Source: Phocaeicola dorei (lineage in GTDB: Bacteria; Bacteroidota; Bacteroidia; Bacteroidales; Bacteroidaceae). From it: a stretch of DNA of 64,000 nucleotides. Position 1 is the stretch's first letter, and each line of letters starts with the position of its first letter. Under the pieces are notes generated by a model that saw only the letters and a list, made by a program, of their open reading frames with translations, did not search any database and was not told where the DNA came from. Made by a program: the position numbers and the translations under genes. The stretch covers positions 461,001 to 525,000 of the forward strand of contig NZ_CP046176.1 of the NCBI RefSeq assembly GCF_013009555.1, written 5' to 3'. Positions 34,354-43,465 of the stretch are shown here, piece by piece.

Positions 34354-35652
34354 TTAAAAGGTTTTACGTAAGTCTTTCACGCGGACAGCTTTGCCTTCTG
34401 GTTTAGGGAGTGTTCCTTTGGGTACCAGTTTCACACGTGGGGTAACTAATATTTCATCTTTCAATTGGCGAGTGATTTCACGGGTCAATGATTGCAGACG
34501 CCCGTAATCGTCAGTGAACAGTTGGCTTAATTCCACTTCTACGGTCATCTCATCATTTGATTCGGCAGTTTCAAGTGTAATCAGATAATCACTGCCCAAT
34601 TCTTTGAATTGTAACAAAATTGTTTCAATCTGAATGGGGAAGATATTGACCCCTTTCAGGATAATCATATCGTCACTGCGTCCTTTCATTCTGTCCAGAC
34701 GTTTGTGATGACGGCCACAAGGACATTCGCCCGGCAGAATACGGGTAAGGTCACGGGTGCGGTATCTCAGTAAAGGCATCGCTTCACGATTGATCGTGGT
34801 CAACACCAGCTCACCCACTTCCCCTTCGGGTACGGGTTCCAAAGTGTCGGGGTTGATTATTTCTACGATATAATAATCTTCCCATATATGCAGGCCGTTC
34901 TGTTCCTGACATTCAAAAGCCACACCGGGACCGCACATTTCGGACATGCCGAAAGAATTGTAAGCTTTTACGCCTAACATATCTTCGATGCGGCGGCGTT
35001 GTTCTTCAGAGTGAGGTTCTGCTCCGATAATCAATGTCTTCAGTTTGGTATCACGGCGAGGGTCAATCCCCATTTCCTGCATTACCTCATACATACGGGC
35101 TGCATAGCTGGGAATGGCATGCAGGGCAGTGGTTCCGAAATCTGAGATAAACTTTAACTGGCGCTTGGTGTTTCCGGCAGCGGCAGGTACGGTTAACATT
35201 CCCAGCCTTTCGGCACCATATTGAAAACCTAGTCCGCCAGTGAACATGCCATAACCGGAAGAGTTTTGGAAAACATCACCTGGACGCAATCCTACCATAT
35301 AAAGACAACGGGCGACTGCATTGGCCCATTCGTCAAGGTCTTTCTGAGTATGGAGAATGACAGTGGGGTTTCCGGTGGTTCCACTGGATGAGTGAAGGCG
35401 GACGGTTTTTTCCAAAGGTACGGATGCCAGTCCGAAGGGATAGGTATCACGTAAATCTTGTTTGGTAGTAAACGGAATTTTTTGTAAATCATCCAGTGAA
35501 CGGATATCTTCCGGGCTCAGATGACTCTCGGCAAATCGTTGTTTATAGAAAGGGGAATTCATGCAATGACGGACAGTCTTTTGCAAGCGTTCCAATTGCA
35601 ATTTCTCTATTTCCGGCCGTGTCAGAGTTTCTAACTCTTTGTGTAAATACAT
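34354..35652 (-). CDS. paaK: Phenylacetate-CoA ligase
   Basis: A 432-residue AMP-forming ligase. The adenylation motif is LHSSSGTTGNPTVI, followed by YGMFTGGLGFQYGAERLG, FGMSEMCGPGVAFEC and a C-terminal RMKGRSDDMIILKGVNIFP block, the order seen in PaaK. It activates phenylacetate or related aryl acids to CoA thioesters. In Bacteroides this enzyme type can work with indolepyruvate/phenylpyruvate oxidoreductases, either in aromatic amino acid synthesis or breakdown. The ACT gene follows in the same transcript. Confidence 0.93.
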   Translation of the reverse strand: MYLHKELETLTRPEIEKLQLERLQKTVRHCMNSPFYKQRFAESHLSPEDIRSLDDLQKIPFTTKQDLRDTYPFGLASVPLEKTVRLHSSSGTTGNPTVILHTQKDLDEWANAVARCLYMVGLRPGDVFQNSSGYGMFTGGLGFQYGAERLGMLTVPAAAGNTKRQLKFISDFGTTALHAIPSYAARMYEVMQEMGIDPRRDTKLKTLIIGAEPHSEEQRRRIEDMLGVKAYNSFGMSEMCGPGVAFECQEQNGLHIWEDYYIVEIINPDTLEPVPEGEVGELVLTTINREAMPLLRYRTRDLTRILPGECPCGRHHKRLDRMKGRSDDMIILKGVNIFPIQIETILLQFKELGSDYLITLETAESNDEMTVEVELSQLFTDDYGRLQSLTREITRQLKDEILVTPRVKLVPKGTLPKPEGKAVRVKDLRKTF

Positions 35653-35684
35653 AGCATTTTCTGTTTAGTTGGTTATTAGTCCGA

Positions 35685-35692
35685 CAAAAATA
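35685..35692 (-). promoter_or_regulatory. -7 box for paaK-ACT
   Basis: Leftward TATTTTTG, 32 bases before the paaK ATG. Confidence 0.6.
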
Positions 35693-35734
35693 GAAAAAAA
35701 TATAATGCGGTTGGGAATAAGCTGACAAAATATG

Positions 35735-35742
35735 TATCTTTG
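35735..35742 (+). promoter_or_regulatory. -7 box for the DUF3256 gene
   Basis: TATCTTTG, about 20 bases before the gene start. Confidence 0.6.
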
Positions 35743-35762
35743 GGGGATTTTAATTTAAAAAT

Positions 35763-36407
35763 GTGATGAAAAAGACTTTATTTATAATAGGTATGTTGTT
35801 GTGCGTGTTTTCGTTGCACGCTCAGGATATGAAAACTCTCTTTATCGCTATGCCTGATTCGATAGCTCCTTTATTGACAAAGGTAAATCGCGAGGATTGT
35901 GTGGATTTTCTGGCAAGTAATATGAAGGCGGAGGTCAAGAACCGTTTTGGAAAGGTGTCCGAGCTGAAAAAGTTGACTGACGATTATTTGTTTCTGCAGA
36001 CCACGGGAAGTAGTTCTATGGAAATGAAACTGTTGCCCTTGAATGATTCCGTAAAGGTGATTTGTGTGATCAATACAGTTTGTGGTCCGGTTTGTGATAG
36101 TGAAATTCGTTTTTATAGTACACGGTGGGAGCAACTGGCGGAAAGTGATTTTATCCGGCTTCCTTCTGTCGAGGCTTTTTATCTGCCGGTAGATACGCTG
36201 ACTGATGAGGCTTATGTTGCGATTAGAGAGAAAGCAGATATGGAACTGGTGAAAGCTACTTTGTCTGAGGACAAGTCAATCATCTCTTTTACTTATACTA
36301 CTCCGGAATATCTGGCAAAGACAGAAAGAGAAAAATTGGCAGTGTATATCAAGAAAGAGCCGGTGATATATGAATGGAAAGAAGGAAAGTTTAGTGCATT
36401 CCCCTAA
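35763..36407 (+). CDS. Secreted DUF3256-family protein
   Basis: A 214-residue protein with a signal peptide (cleavage after LHA, about residue 20) and no lipobox. The mature start MKTLFIAMPDSIAPLLTKVNREDCVDFL is the Bacteroides DUF3256 pattern; I name the family from memory. A conserved-looking VCGPVCDSEIRFYS segment contains two Cys that could form a disulfide. Probably periplasmic; function unknown. ATG 35763 or the next ATG at 35766 could be used. It is monocistronic and ends at a very long hairpin. Confidence 0.8.
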   Translation: MMKKTLFIIGMLLCVFSLHAQDMKTLFIAMPDSIAPLLTKVNREDCVDFLASNMKAEVKNRFGKVSELKKLTDDYLFLQTTGSSSMEMKLLPLNDSVKVICVINTVCGPVCDSEIRFYSTRWEQLAESDFIRLPSVEAFYLPVDTLTDEAYVAIREKADMELVKATLSEDKSIISFTYTTPEYLAKTEREKLAVYIKKEPVIYEWKEGKFSAFP

Positions 36408-36421
36408 AGGGAGTGCAATGT

Positions 36422-36477
36422 GTTTCAATATAAAAAGGCTGCAACTCAATGAGTTTGCAGCCTTTTTATATTGAAAC
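36422..36477. terminator. Bidirectional terminator with a 23-bp perfect outer stem
   Basis: The arms 36422-36444 and 36455-36477 are perfectly complementary over 23 bp; CTCA/TGAG extends the stem after a one-base bulge. Both flanks give T-rich runs for the convergent DUF3256 and rpmE2 transcripts. Confidence 0.9.
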
Positions 36478-36495
36478 TTATGTGTAAGTTACAAT

Positions 36496-36750
36496 TTACT
36501 TTTTCATACGGTTACCGTAGCGGCTCATGAACTTATCAACACGACCTGCTGTATCCACCAATTTAGATTTACCAGTGTAGAACGGGTGTGATGTATTAGA
36601 AATTTCCAGTTTTACCAACGGATAAGTTTCACCTTCGAATTCGATGGTTTCTTTTGTGCTACAAGTTGAACGTGACAAAAATACATCGCCGTTTGACATA
36701 TCTTTAAATACAACCGGACGATAGTTTTCAGGATGAAGACCTTTTTTCAT
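36496..36750 (-). CDS. rpmE2: 50S ribosomal protein L31 type B
   Basis: An 84-residue ribosomal protein bL31. The start [20 protein letters not shown] and the later [26 protein letters not shown] are family hallmarks. It lacks the CxxC zinc motif of type A L31, so it is the zinc-independent (type B) form. ATG 36750 is used; the longer frame reaches back to the promoter box. In many bacteria type B is induced by zinc shortage, but no Zur site was recognised here and it may be the only L31. Confidence 0.95.
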   Translation of the reverse strand: MKKGLHPENYRPVVFKDMSNGDVFLSRSTCSTKETIEFEGETYPLVKLEISNTSHPFYTGKSKLVDTAGRVDKFMSRYGNRMKK

Positions 36751-36825
36751 TTCAGTATATTCTTTTATTGTTATTATTTTACTTATTTGGTAAACAAATT
36801 GGGTGTAATGGTCCATTTTGGACCG

Positions 36826-36833
36826 CAAAGATA
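36826..36833 (-). promoter_or_regulatory. -7 box for rpmE2
   Basis: Leftward TATCTTTG, about 75 bases before the ATG at 36750, leaving room for a regulatory leader. Confidence 0.6.
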
Positions 36834-37028
36834 CGGCTTTTCTTTGAAATAGAAAAAACTTCGGGCTATTTTTTCTTCTAAACCCCTTATTTTCTTCTTT
36901 TATAGTATTGTAAGGTAGACATTACAATGTAATTAGTTTATGCGTTCAAGCGAAGAAAATAGTTAATAAAATCATTTTTTATGAGATATTTTTGGTGTGA
37001 ACTTGCCATAGTTAGCGCATTTATGATT

Positions 37029-37036
37029 ACTTTTGC
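37029..37036 (+). promoter_or_regulatory. -7 box for the aldolase gene
   Basis: TACTTTTG, 40 bases before the ATG at 37077. Confidence 0.6.
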
Positions 37037-37076
37037 AGTGGAATTTAATTCACTAACAATTATAAATATTAGAACA

Positions 37077-38081
37077 ATGGTTAATTACAAAGATTTAGGT
37101 CTGGTAAACACTAGAGATATGTTTGCTAAGGCTATCAAAGGTGGATATGCAATTCCTGCATTCAACTTCAACAATATGGAACAGATGCAGGCTATCATCA
37201 AAGCTGCAGTAGAAACAAAATCTCCGGTTATTTTGCAGGTTTCAAAAGGTGCTCGTCAGTATGCTAACGCTACTTTGTTGCGTTACATGGCTCAGGGTGC
37301 TGTAGAATATGCAAAAGAATTAGGTTGTGCAAAACCTGAAATCGTTCTTCATCTGGACCACGGAGATACTTTCGAAACTTGCAAGAGCTGTATCGACTCA
37401 GGTTTCTCTTCTGTAATGATCGACGGTTCTCATCTGCCTTATGAAGAAAACGTAGCTTTGACAAAGAAGGTGGTTGACTACGCTCATCAGTTTGATGTAA
37501 CTGTAGAAGGTGAATTGGGTGTATTGGCCGGTGTGGAAGATGAAGTTTCTTCTGATCATCATACTTATACTGACCCTGAAGAAGTAATTGATTTTGCAAC
37601 TCGTACAGGTTGCGACTCATTGGCTATCTCTATCGGTACTTCTCACGGTGCATACAAATTTACTCCGGAACAGTGTCACATTGATCCTGCTACAGGTCGT
37701 ATGGTTCCTCCTCCTTTGGCATTCGAAGTATTGGATGCTGTAATGGAAAAACTTCCGGGATTCCCCATCGTTCTTCATGGTTCTTCATCAGTTCCTCAGG
37801 AAGAAGTTGAGACAATCAACAAGTATGGTGGTGCATTGAAGGCTGCTATCGGTATCCCTGAAGAAGAATTGCGAAAGGCTGCCAAGTCTGCTGTTTGCAA
37901 AATCAACATTGACTCAGACTCTCGTCTGGCTATGACTGCTGCTGTTCGCAAAGTATTTGCTGAAAAACCAGCTGAATTTGACCCTCGTAAGTACTTAGGT
38001 CCGGCTCGTGACAATATGGAAAAACTGTACAAGCACAAAATTATTAACGTGCTGGGTTCAGACAATAAATTGGCTGAATAA
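37077..38081 (+). CDS. fba: Class II fructose-bisphosphate aldolase
   Basis: Fba (334 aa) splits fructose 1,6-bisphosphate in glycolysis using zinc. The pattern GGYAIPAFNFNNMEQMQAI, HLDHGDTFE (zinc and catalytic Asp), DGSHLPYEENV, VEGELGVLAG (zinc Glu) and VLHGSSSVP is complete. Codon use looks optimised (many GTT, GCT, ATC and AAC), as for a highly expressed gene. ATG 37077 is used; a longer frame to 36981 runs through the -7 box. A strong terminator follows. Confidence 0.96.
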   Translation: MVNYKDLGLVNTRDMFAKAIKGGYAIPAFNFNNMEQMQAIIKAAVETKSPVILQVSKGARQYANATLLRYMAQGAVEYAKELGCAKPEIVLHLDHGDTFETCKSCIDSGFSSVMIDGSHLPYEENVALTKKVVDYAHQFDVTVEGELGVLAGVEDEVSSDHHTYTDPEEVIDFATRTGCDSLAISIGTSHGAYKFTPEQCHIDPATGRMVPPPLAFEVLDAVMEKLPGFPIVLHGSSSVPQEEVETINKYGGALKAAIGIPEEELRKAAKSAVCKINIDSDSRLAMTAAVRKVFAEKPAEFDPRKYLGPARDNMEKLYKHKIINVLGSDNKLAE

Positions 38082-38978
38082 TTAATTCACCCTATATAAA
38101 CAGGAAAAAGCTGCTTTCAATAAAGAAAGCAGCTTTTTTTGTTTTAAGACTGGTTTCGGTATTGAAGAGGGGATTTGCCTGTATGTTTCTTGAAATAGCG
38201 GCCAAAAAAAAGATTGGTCAGGGAAAGATAATCGGTTGGAGATCTCTTGAATACTTAGGGACGTGGATTGTAATAATGCTTTAATCTCAAGAATTACATG
38301 TCGGTCAATAATGCTTTTGGCTGTGTTGCCGGATACGTTTTGTACGATTGTGGAAAGGTAACGGGGAGTGATGAACAGTTCGGCTGCATAAAAAGATACT
38401 TCACGTTGGGTGGTACAATGTTTATGAATCAATTGGATGAAACGTTTGAATATCTCTTCCTGACGATTTATTCCTTCGGTCTTTTTTTGCAGGAACAGGT
38501 GTTGGGTCTTGTCATAGAAGTCCAGAATGAAGTTTTGAATGAAATTTTTGAAGATCTGAATGCGGAAACTATTATCCCTGTCTTCATAAAGATCTTTCAT
38601 GACCAAGCTGAGCCCGATGAATGGTTTTACACGTTCTTCAGGGATGACAATGCATGGATGCTCTTTTAGAAAGTGAAAGAAGGAGGGATCCAGACGTGAG
38701 GTGATCTCCCAGAAAAGGGTGTCGGAAAAAACAATATAGGAAACGGTAAAATCATGGCTGGCGCAGGTACAATTGAAGATACTGCCGGGGAGAAGCAGAA
38801 GTTGGGTGTTCTCCGTCACTTCGTACGCCTGCAAATCAATTTCTATGTGGGCTTTTCCGCTACGGCAATGAAAAATAGATGCGTCTGCTAACTTCATAAT
38901 CTGATTGGAGCATATATCTATACTTTCTTCTATTCCGGTGATAAACGGTTCATTCTCTGGTAAACTCAATATTTCCAT
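38082..38978 (-). pseudogene. AraC-family regulator with a +1 frameshift in an A8/T8 run
   Basis: The uninterrupted frame gives 298 residues, an N-terminal cupin-like domain and a C-terminal AraC DNA-binding domain (FYAAELFITPRYLSTIVQNV in the first helix-turn-helix). After LSFPDQSFF the sequence becomes unlike AraC. Removing one base from the T8 run (plus-strand A8, 38204-38211) restores the standard ending GRYFKKHTGKSPLQYRNQS with a stop at 38144, right beside the terminator. The restored protein has 277 residues. So the second half of the last DNA-binding helix is lost in the written frame. It is divergent from the RND pump genes and is the likely regulator of them. Confidence 0.85.
38105..38140. 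terminator. Terminator between fba and the AraC-type gene
   Basis: AAAAAGCTGCTTTC (38105-38118) pairs with GAAAGCAGCTTTTT (38125-38138) with a 6-base loop and a T run on each strand. Confidence 0.9.
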
Positions 38979-38997
38979 GTTTATTCTTGTTTTGATG

Positions 38998-39005
38998 CAA
39001 AATTA
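38998..39005 (-). promoter_or_regulatory. -7 box for the AraC-type gene
   Basis: Leftward TAATTTTG, 19 bases before the ATG at 38978. Confidence 0.5.
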
Positions 39006-39033
39006 ACTATTATTTTTGTTATAATAGGAAATA

Positions 39034-39050
39034 TGTTCTGAATTTGAACA
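39034..39050. promoter_or_regulatory. Inverted repeat between the AraC-type gene and the efflux operon
   Basis: TGTTC-N7-GAACA (39034-39050) sits midway in the 147-base divergent region, about 45-60 bases upstream of the pump -7 box. It is a possible operator; whether the AraC-type protein binds it is unknown. Confidence 0.35.
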
Positions 39051-39093
39051 ATGGTGACTAATAATTGAATGTGTCGGCTTGAGAAATTCCATC

Positions 39094-39101
39094 TACCTTT
39101 G
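39094..39101 (+). promoter_or_regulatory. -7 box for the RND efflux operon
   Basis: TACCTTTG, 24 bases before the adaptor ATG at 39126. No -33 element is seen, which suits an activator-dependent promoter. Confidence 0.65.
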
Positions 39102-39125
39102 CGTCCGAAATTAAAAGATTGGAAT

Positions 39126-40241
39126 ATGATGACATTGAACAGAAAATGGATGCGACTAATAGTATTAGTTGGTTGTGCTGCTTTGACAGCGTCGTGTAAA
39201 CAGGCGCCTGTTGCACAAATGGAGGCGGAATATGCGGTATTGAAAGTATCGCCGTCGGATAAAGTTTTGTCTACTACTTATTCGGCTACGATCCGCGGAC
39301 GTCAGGATATTGATATTTATCCGCAAGTTTCCGGTTTCCTAACACAACTTTGTGTGGAGGAAGGACAGGCAGTACGTAAAGGACAAATCTTATTTATTAT
39401 TGATCAAGTACCTTATAAGGCGGCATTGGAAACTGCTGTGGCTAATGTGGAATCGGCGAAAGCCGGATTGGCAACAGCACAGTTGACATACGATAGCAAG
39501 AAAGAATTGTTTGCAAAGAAAGTAGTTTCTGAATTTGATTTGAAGACGGCAGAAAATTCATGGCTTACTGCCAAGGCCCAGTTGGCCCAGGCGAAAGCGC
39601 AGGAGGTGAGTGCTCGCAATAATCTTTCGTATACAGAAGTGAAAAGTCCTGCGGATGGAGTGATTGGTACATTGCCTTATCGGGTAGGTGCATTGGTTAG
39701 TGCCAGTTTGCCACAACCGTTGACTACGGTTTCTGATAATTCGGATATGTATGTTTATTTTTCGATGACTGAAAATCAATTGTTGGCTCTGACCCGTCAA
39801 TATGGTTCCAAAGCAGAAGCGTTGAAAAATATGCCGGAAGTGGAACTGCAATTGAATGACAAGTCTATGTATGGCGAAAAGGGGCGTATTGAAACCATCA
39901 GTGGGGTGGTAGACCGTAATACGGGTACCGCGAGTCTGCGTGCCGTATTCCCGAATAAGAATGGGTTGCTGTATAGCGGAACATCGGGAAATGTGATCCT
40001 TCCGGTTACGATGAAAGGAAGTTTGGTTATTCCTCAGGCTACAACTTTTGAAATTCAGGATATTACATATGTATATAAAGTCGTGGACGGCAAGGCACAA
40101 TCAGCTCCTGTTAGTGTGACCCGTGTAAATGGAGGACAGGAATATATCGTGAACGATGGATTGAAAGAGGGAGATATCATTGTTGCAGAAGGCGTAGGCT
40201 TGCTGCGTGAAGGTACTCCGGTTAAAGTAAAACAAAACTAA
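39126..40241 (+). CDS. RND efflux periplasmic adaptor lipoprotein
   Basis: A 371-residue membrane fusion protein with a lipoprotein signal (LTASC). The lipoyl half-motifs are GRQDIDIYPQVSGFL and VKSPADGVIGTL, split by a coiled-coil hairpin (AKAGLATAQLTYDSKKELFA), then beta-barrel and membrane-proximal domains. It links the inner-membrane RND pump to the outer-membrane channel, as AcrA/MexA do. It starts the three-gene operon; the pump gene starts 7 bases after its stop. ATG 39126 or the adjacent ATG 39129 could be used. Confidence 0.94.
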   Translation: MMTLNRKWMRLIVLVGCAALTASCKQAPVAQMEAEYAVLKVSPSDKVLSTTYSATIRGRQDIDIYPQVSGFLTQLCVEEGQAVRKGQILFIIDQVPYKAALETAVANVESAKAGLATAQLTYDSKKELFAKKVVSEFDLKTAENSWLTAKAQLAQAKAQEVSARNNLSYTEVKSPADGVIGTLPYRVGALVSASLPQPLTTVSDNSDMYVYFSMTENQLLALTRQYGSKAEALKNMPEVELQLNDKSMYGEKGRIETISGVVDRNTGTASLRAVFPNKNGLLYSGTSGNVILPVTMKGSLVIPQATTFEIQDITYVYKVVDGKAQSAPVSVTRVNGGQEYIVNDGLKEGDIIVAEGVGLLREGTPVKVKQN

Positions 40242-40248
40242 GAAGAAA

Positions 40249-43200
40249 ATGAATTTAAGAACCTTTATAGAACGCCCCATCCTGTCGGCTGTTATTTCTA
40301 TTTCGATAGTAGTAGTGGGGATTATCGGGTTGTTCACTTTGCCCGTCGAGCAATACCCGGATATAGCTCCGCCTACCATTCAGGTAAGCACTTCTTATTT
40401 CGGTGCCAGTGCGGAAACTCTTCAGAAGAGTGTTATCGCTCCGTTGGAGGAAGCGATTAACGGTGTGGAAAATATGACTTATATGACTTCTACCGCTTCA
40501 AATGCCGGAGTTGTAGATATTACTGTGTATTTTAAACAAGGAACAGATCCTGATATGGCGGCTGTTAATGTGCAAAATCGTGTATCCAAGGCGACCGGAC
40601 AGCTTCCTGCCGAAGTGACTCAGGTGGGTGTGACTACCTCAAAGCGGCAGACCAGTATTTTGCAGATGTTCTCACTATATAGTCCGGATGATTCGTATGA
40701 TGAGAAATTCTTGTCCAACTATATCAGTATTAATTTGAAACCTGCAATTCTTCGTATCCAGGGTGTGGGTGATATGATGATTATGGGTGGTGACTATAGT
40801 ATGCGTATCTGGATGAAGCCTGACGTGATGGCCCAGTATAAATTGATTCCATCGGATGTGACACAAGTGTTGGCTGAACAGAATATTGAATCGGCTACCG
40901 GCTCATTCGGCGAAAACTCTGATGAAACTTATCAATATACAATGAAGTACAAAGGTCGTTTGATTACTCCGGAAGAGTTTGGGGAAATTGTGATCCGGTC
41001 TTCGGATAATGGCGAAGTGTTGAAGCTGAAAGAAATTGCCGATATAGAGATGGGCGAGGAAAGCTATGCCTATCACGGGGCTATGAATGGTCATCCTGGT
41101 ATTTCCTGTATGATTTTTCAGACGGCAGGATCTAATGCAACAGAAGTAAATAATAATATTGATGCCTTTTTGGAAGAAGCAAAGAAAGATCTGCCCAAAG
41201 GGGTGGAGATGGTTCAGGTAATGAGCTCCAATGACTTTTTGTATGCATCTATTCATGAGGTGATAAAGACCTTGTTTGAGGCCATTTTTTTTGGTAATCT
41301 TAATTGTATATGTATTCTTGCAGGATATTCGTTCTACTATTATTCCATTGGTGGGGATCATTGTATCCTTGATTGGTACATTTGCTTTTATGTCCATAGC
41401 AGGATTCAGTATCAACCTGATTACCCTGTTTGCTTTGGTGTTGGTGATCGGTACGGTGGTGGATGATGCTATCGTTGTCGTCGAGGCGGTGCAGGCGCGT
41501 TTTGATGTGGGGTATCGTTCTTCTTATATGGCTAGTATTGATGCGATGAAGGGGATTAGTAATGCGGTCATTTCTTCCTCGTTGGTATTTATGGCTGTGT
41601 TTATTCCGGTTTCGTTTATGAGTGGAACTTCCGGTACTTTCTATACTCAGTTTGGTTTGACTATGGCGGTTGCCGTAGGTATCTCTGCCGTCAATGCACT
41701 GACTTTGAGTCCGGCGCTGTGTGCTTTGTTCTTGAAACCGTATATCAATGAGGATGGGACAGAAAAAAATAATTTTGCAGCACGTTTCCGTAAAGCGTTC
41801 AATGCTGCTTTCGATGCAATGATTGAAAGATATAAGAAAGGGGTATTGTTCTTTATTAAACGCAAATGGATGGTATGGACACTTCTTGTGGCCTCGGTAG
41901 TACTATTGGCTTTCTTAATGAATACAACTAAAACCAGTTTGGTGCCTGATGAAGACCAGGGGGTTGTATTTGTGAATGTCAGCACGGCGGCAGGTAGTTC
42001 ATTAAAAACGACTAATGACGTAATGATGCGTATTGAAAAGCGCATGATGGATATTCCTCAGGTGCTGCATGTGCAGCGTGTGGCAGGTTATGGTCTGCTA
42101 GCCGGACAGGGTAATTCTTTTGGTATGTTGATTCTGAAGCTGAAACCTTGGGATGAGCGTGAAGGAAAGGAAAATGATGTTCAGGCTGTAATCGGACAAG
42201 TGTATGGTCGTACGGCGGATATCAAGGATGCCAGTATATTTGCTATTTCTCCGGGTATGATTCCGGGGTATGGTATGGGTAATGCGTTGGAACTCCATAT
42301 GCAGGATAAACAAGGTGGTGATGTGGGCACTTTCTTCAATACCACTCAACAATATCTGGGTGCTCTGAACCAACGTCCCGAGATCGCGATGGCATACTCT
42401 ACTTTTGATATCCGTTATCCGCAATGGACGGTAGAAGTGGATGCGTCCAAATGTAAGCGTGCCGGTATCACTCCGGATGCTGTGCTAAGCACATTGTCTG
42501 GCTATTATGGTGGGCAGTATGTCTCAAATTTTAATCGTTTTTCTAAAGTGTATAAGGTTATGATTCAGGCAGATCCGAAATATCGTGTGGATGAAAGCTC
42601 ATTGAATAATATCTTTGTGCGTATGTCTAATGGCGAGATGGCTCCTCTCAGCCAGTTTGTGACATTGACCCGCAGTTATGGGGCAGAATCGTTGAGCCGT
42701 TTTAATATGTTCAACTCTATTGCTGTAAATGCAATGCCTGCCGAAGGGTATAGTACCGGTGATGCTATCCGTGCCGTTCAGGAAACTGCCGTACAGGCAC
42801 TTCCCAAAGGTTTTGGGTACGATTTTGGTGGTATTACTCGTGAAGAGACCGACCAAGGAGGTACTACCATTATCATCTTTGCTATCTGTTTCTTGATGAT
42901 TTACCTGATTTTAAGTGCACTTTATGAAAGTTTCCTCATTCCGTTTGCAGTGTTGTTGTCTGTTCCGTTTGGGTTGATGGGTAGCTTCCTGTTTGCAAAG
43001 ATGATGGGACTGGAGAACAATATTTATTTGCAGACTGGTTTGATTATGTTGATTGGTTTGCTTGCTAAGACTGCCATTTTGTTGACCGAGTACGCCGCCG
43101 AGCGTCGTAAGGCAGGTATGAGTCTGACTTCCGCCGCACTTTCTGCCGCCAAAGCCCGTTTGCGTCCTATCTTGATGACGGCTGGAACAATGATTTTCGG

Positions 43201-43465
43201 TCTGTTCCCGTTGATGGTTGCCAGTGGAGTAGGTGCTAATGGAAACAGTTCACTGGGAACAGGTACTGTGGGTGGTATGGTGATCGGTACGCTGGCGTTG
43301 CTGTTTATTGTACCTTCTTTGTTTATCGTATTCCAATATTTACAGGAAAAGGTACGTCCTATTCAGTTTCAGCCGGCGGCCGATTGGCAGATTCAAGAGG
43401 AATGTGTAGAAGCAAAAGAAGAAAGACAACACCACATTGAAAGCAAAAACGAAGAGAAAAAATGA
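40249..43465 (+). pseudogene. RND (HAE1/AcrB-type) efflux transporter with a +1 frameshift in a T8 run
   Basis: The first part (40249 to about 41285) encodes helix 1 and the first porter domains (RTFIERPILSAVISISIVVV, then LPVEQYPDIAPP). At 41285-41292 there is a T8 run; the frame then shifts, giving a false tail that stops at 41466. One T fewer joins it to the following frame, which continues without a break to 43465 with GTVVDDAIVVVEAV (the proton-relay Asp pair of helix 4) and all later helices. The restored protein has 1071 residues, a normal AcrB length. The break is in helix 2 near residue 346, so neither half should work alone. Slippage at T8 could restore a fraction of full protein. 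Confidence 0.88.

Noticed and set aside
41276..43465. A separate RND protein starting at ATG 41276
   Set aside because: The ATG lies inside the frameshifted helix 2 of the upstream frame, with no promoter or signal; the two frames are one gene broken at the T8 run.
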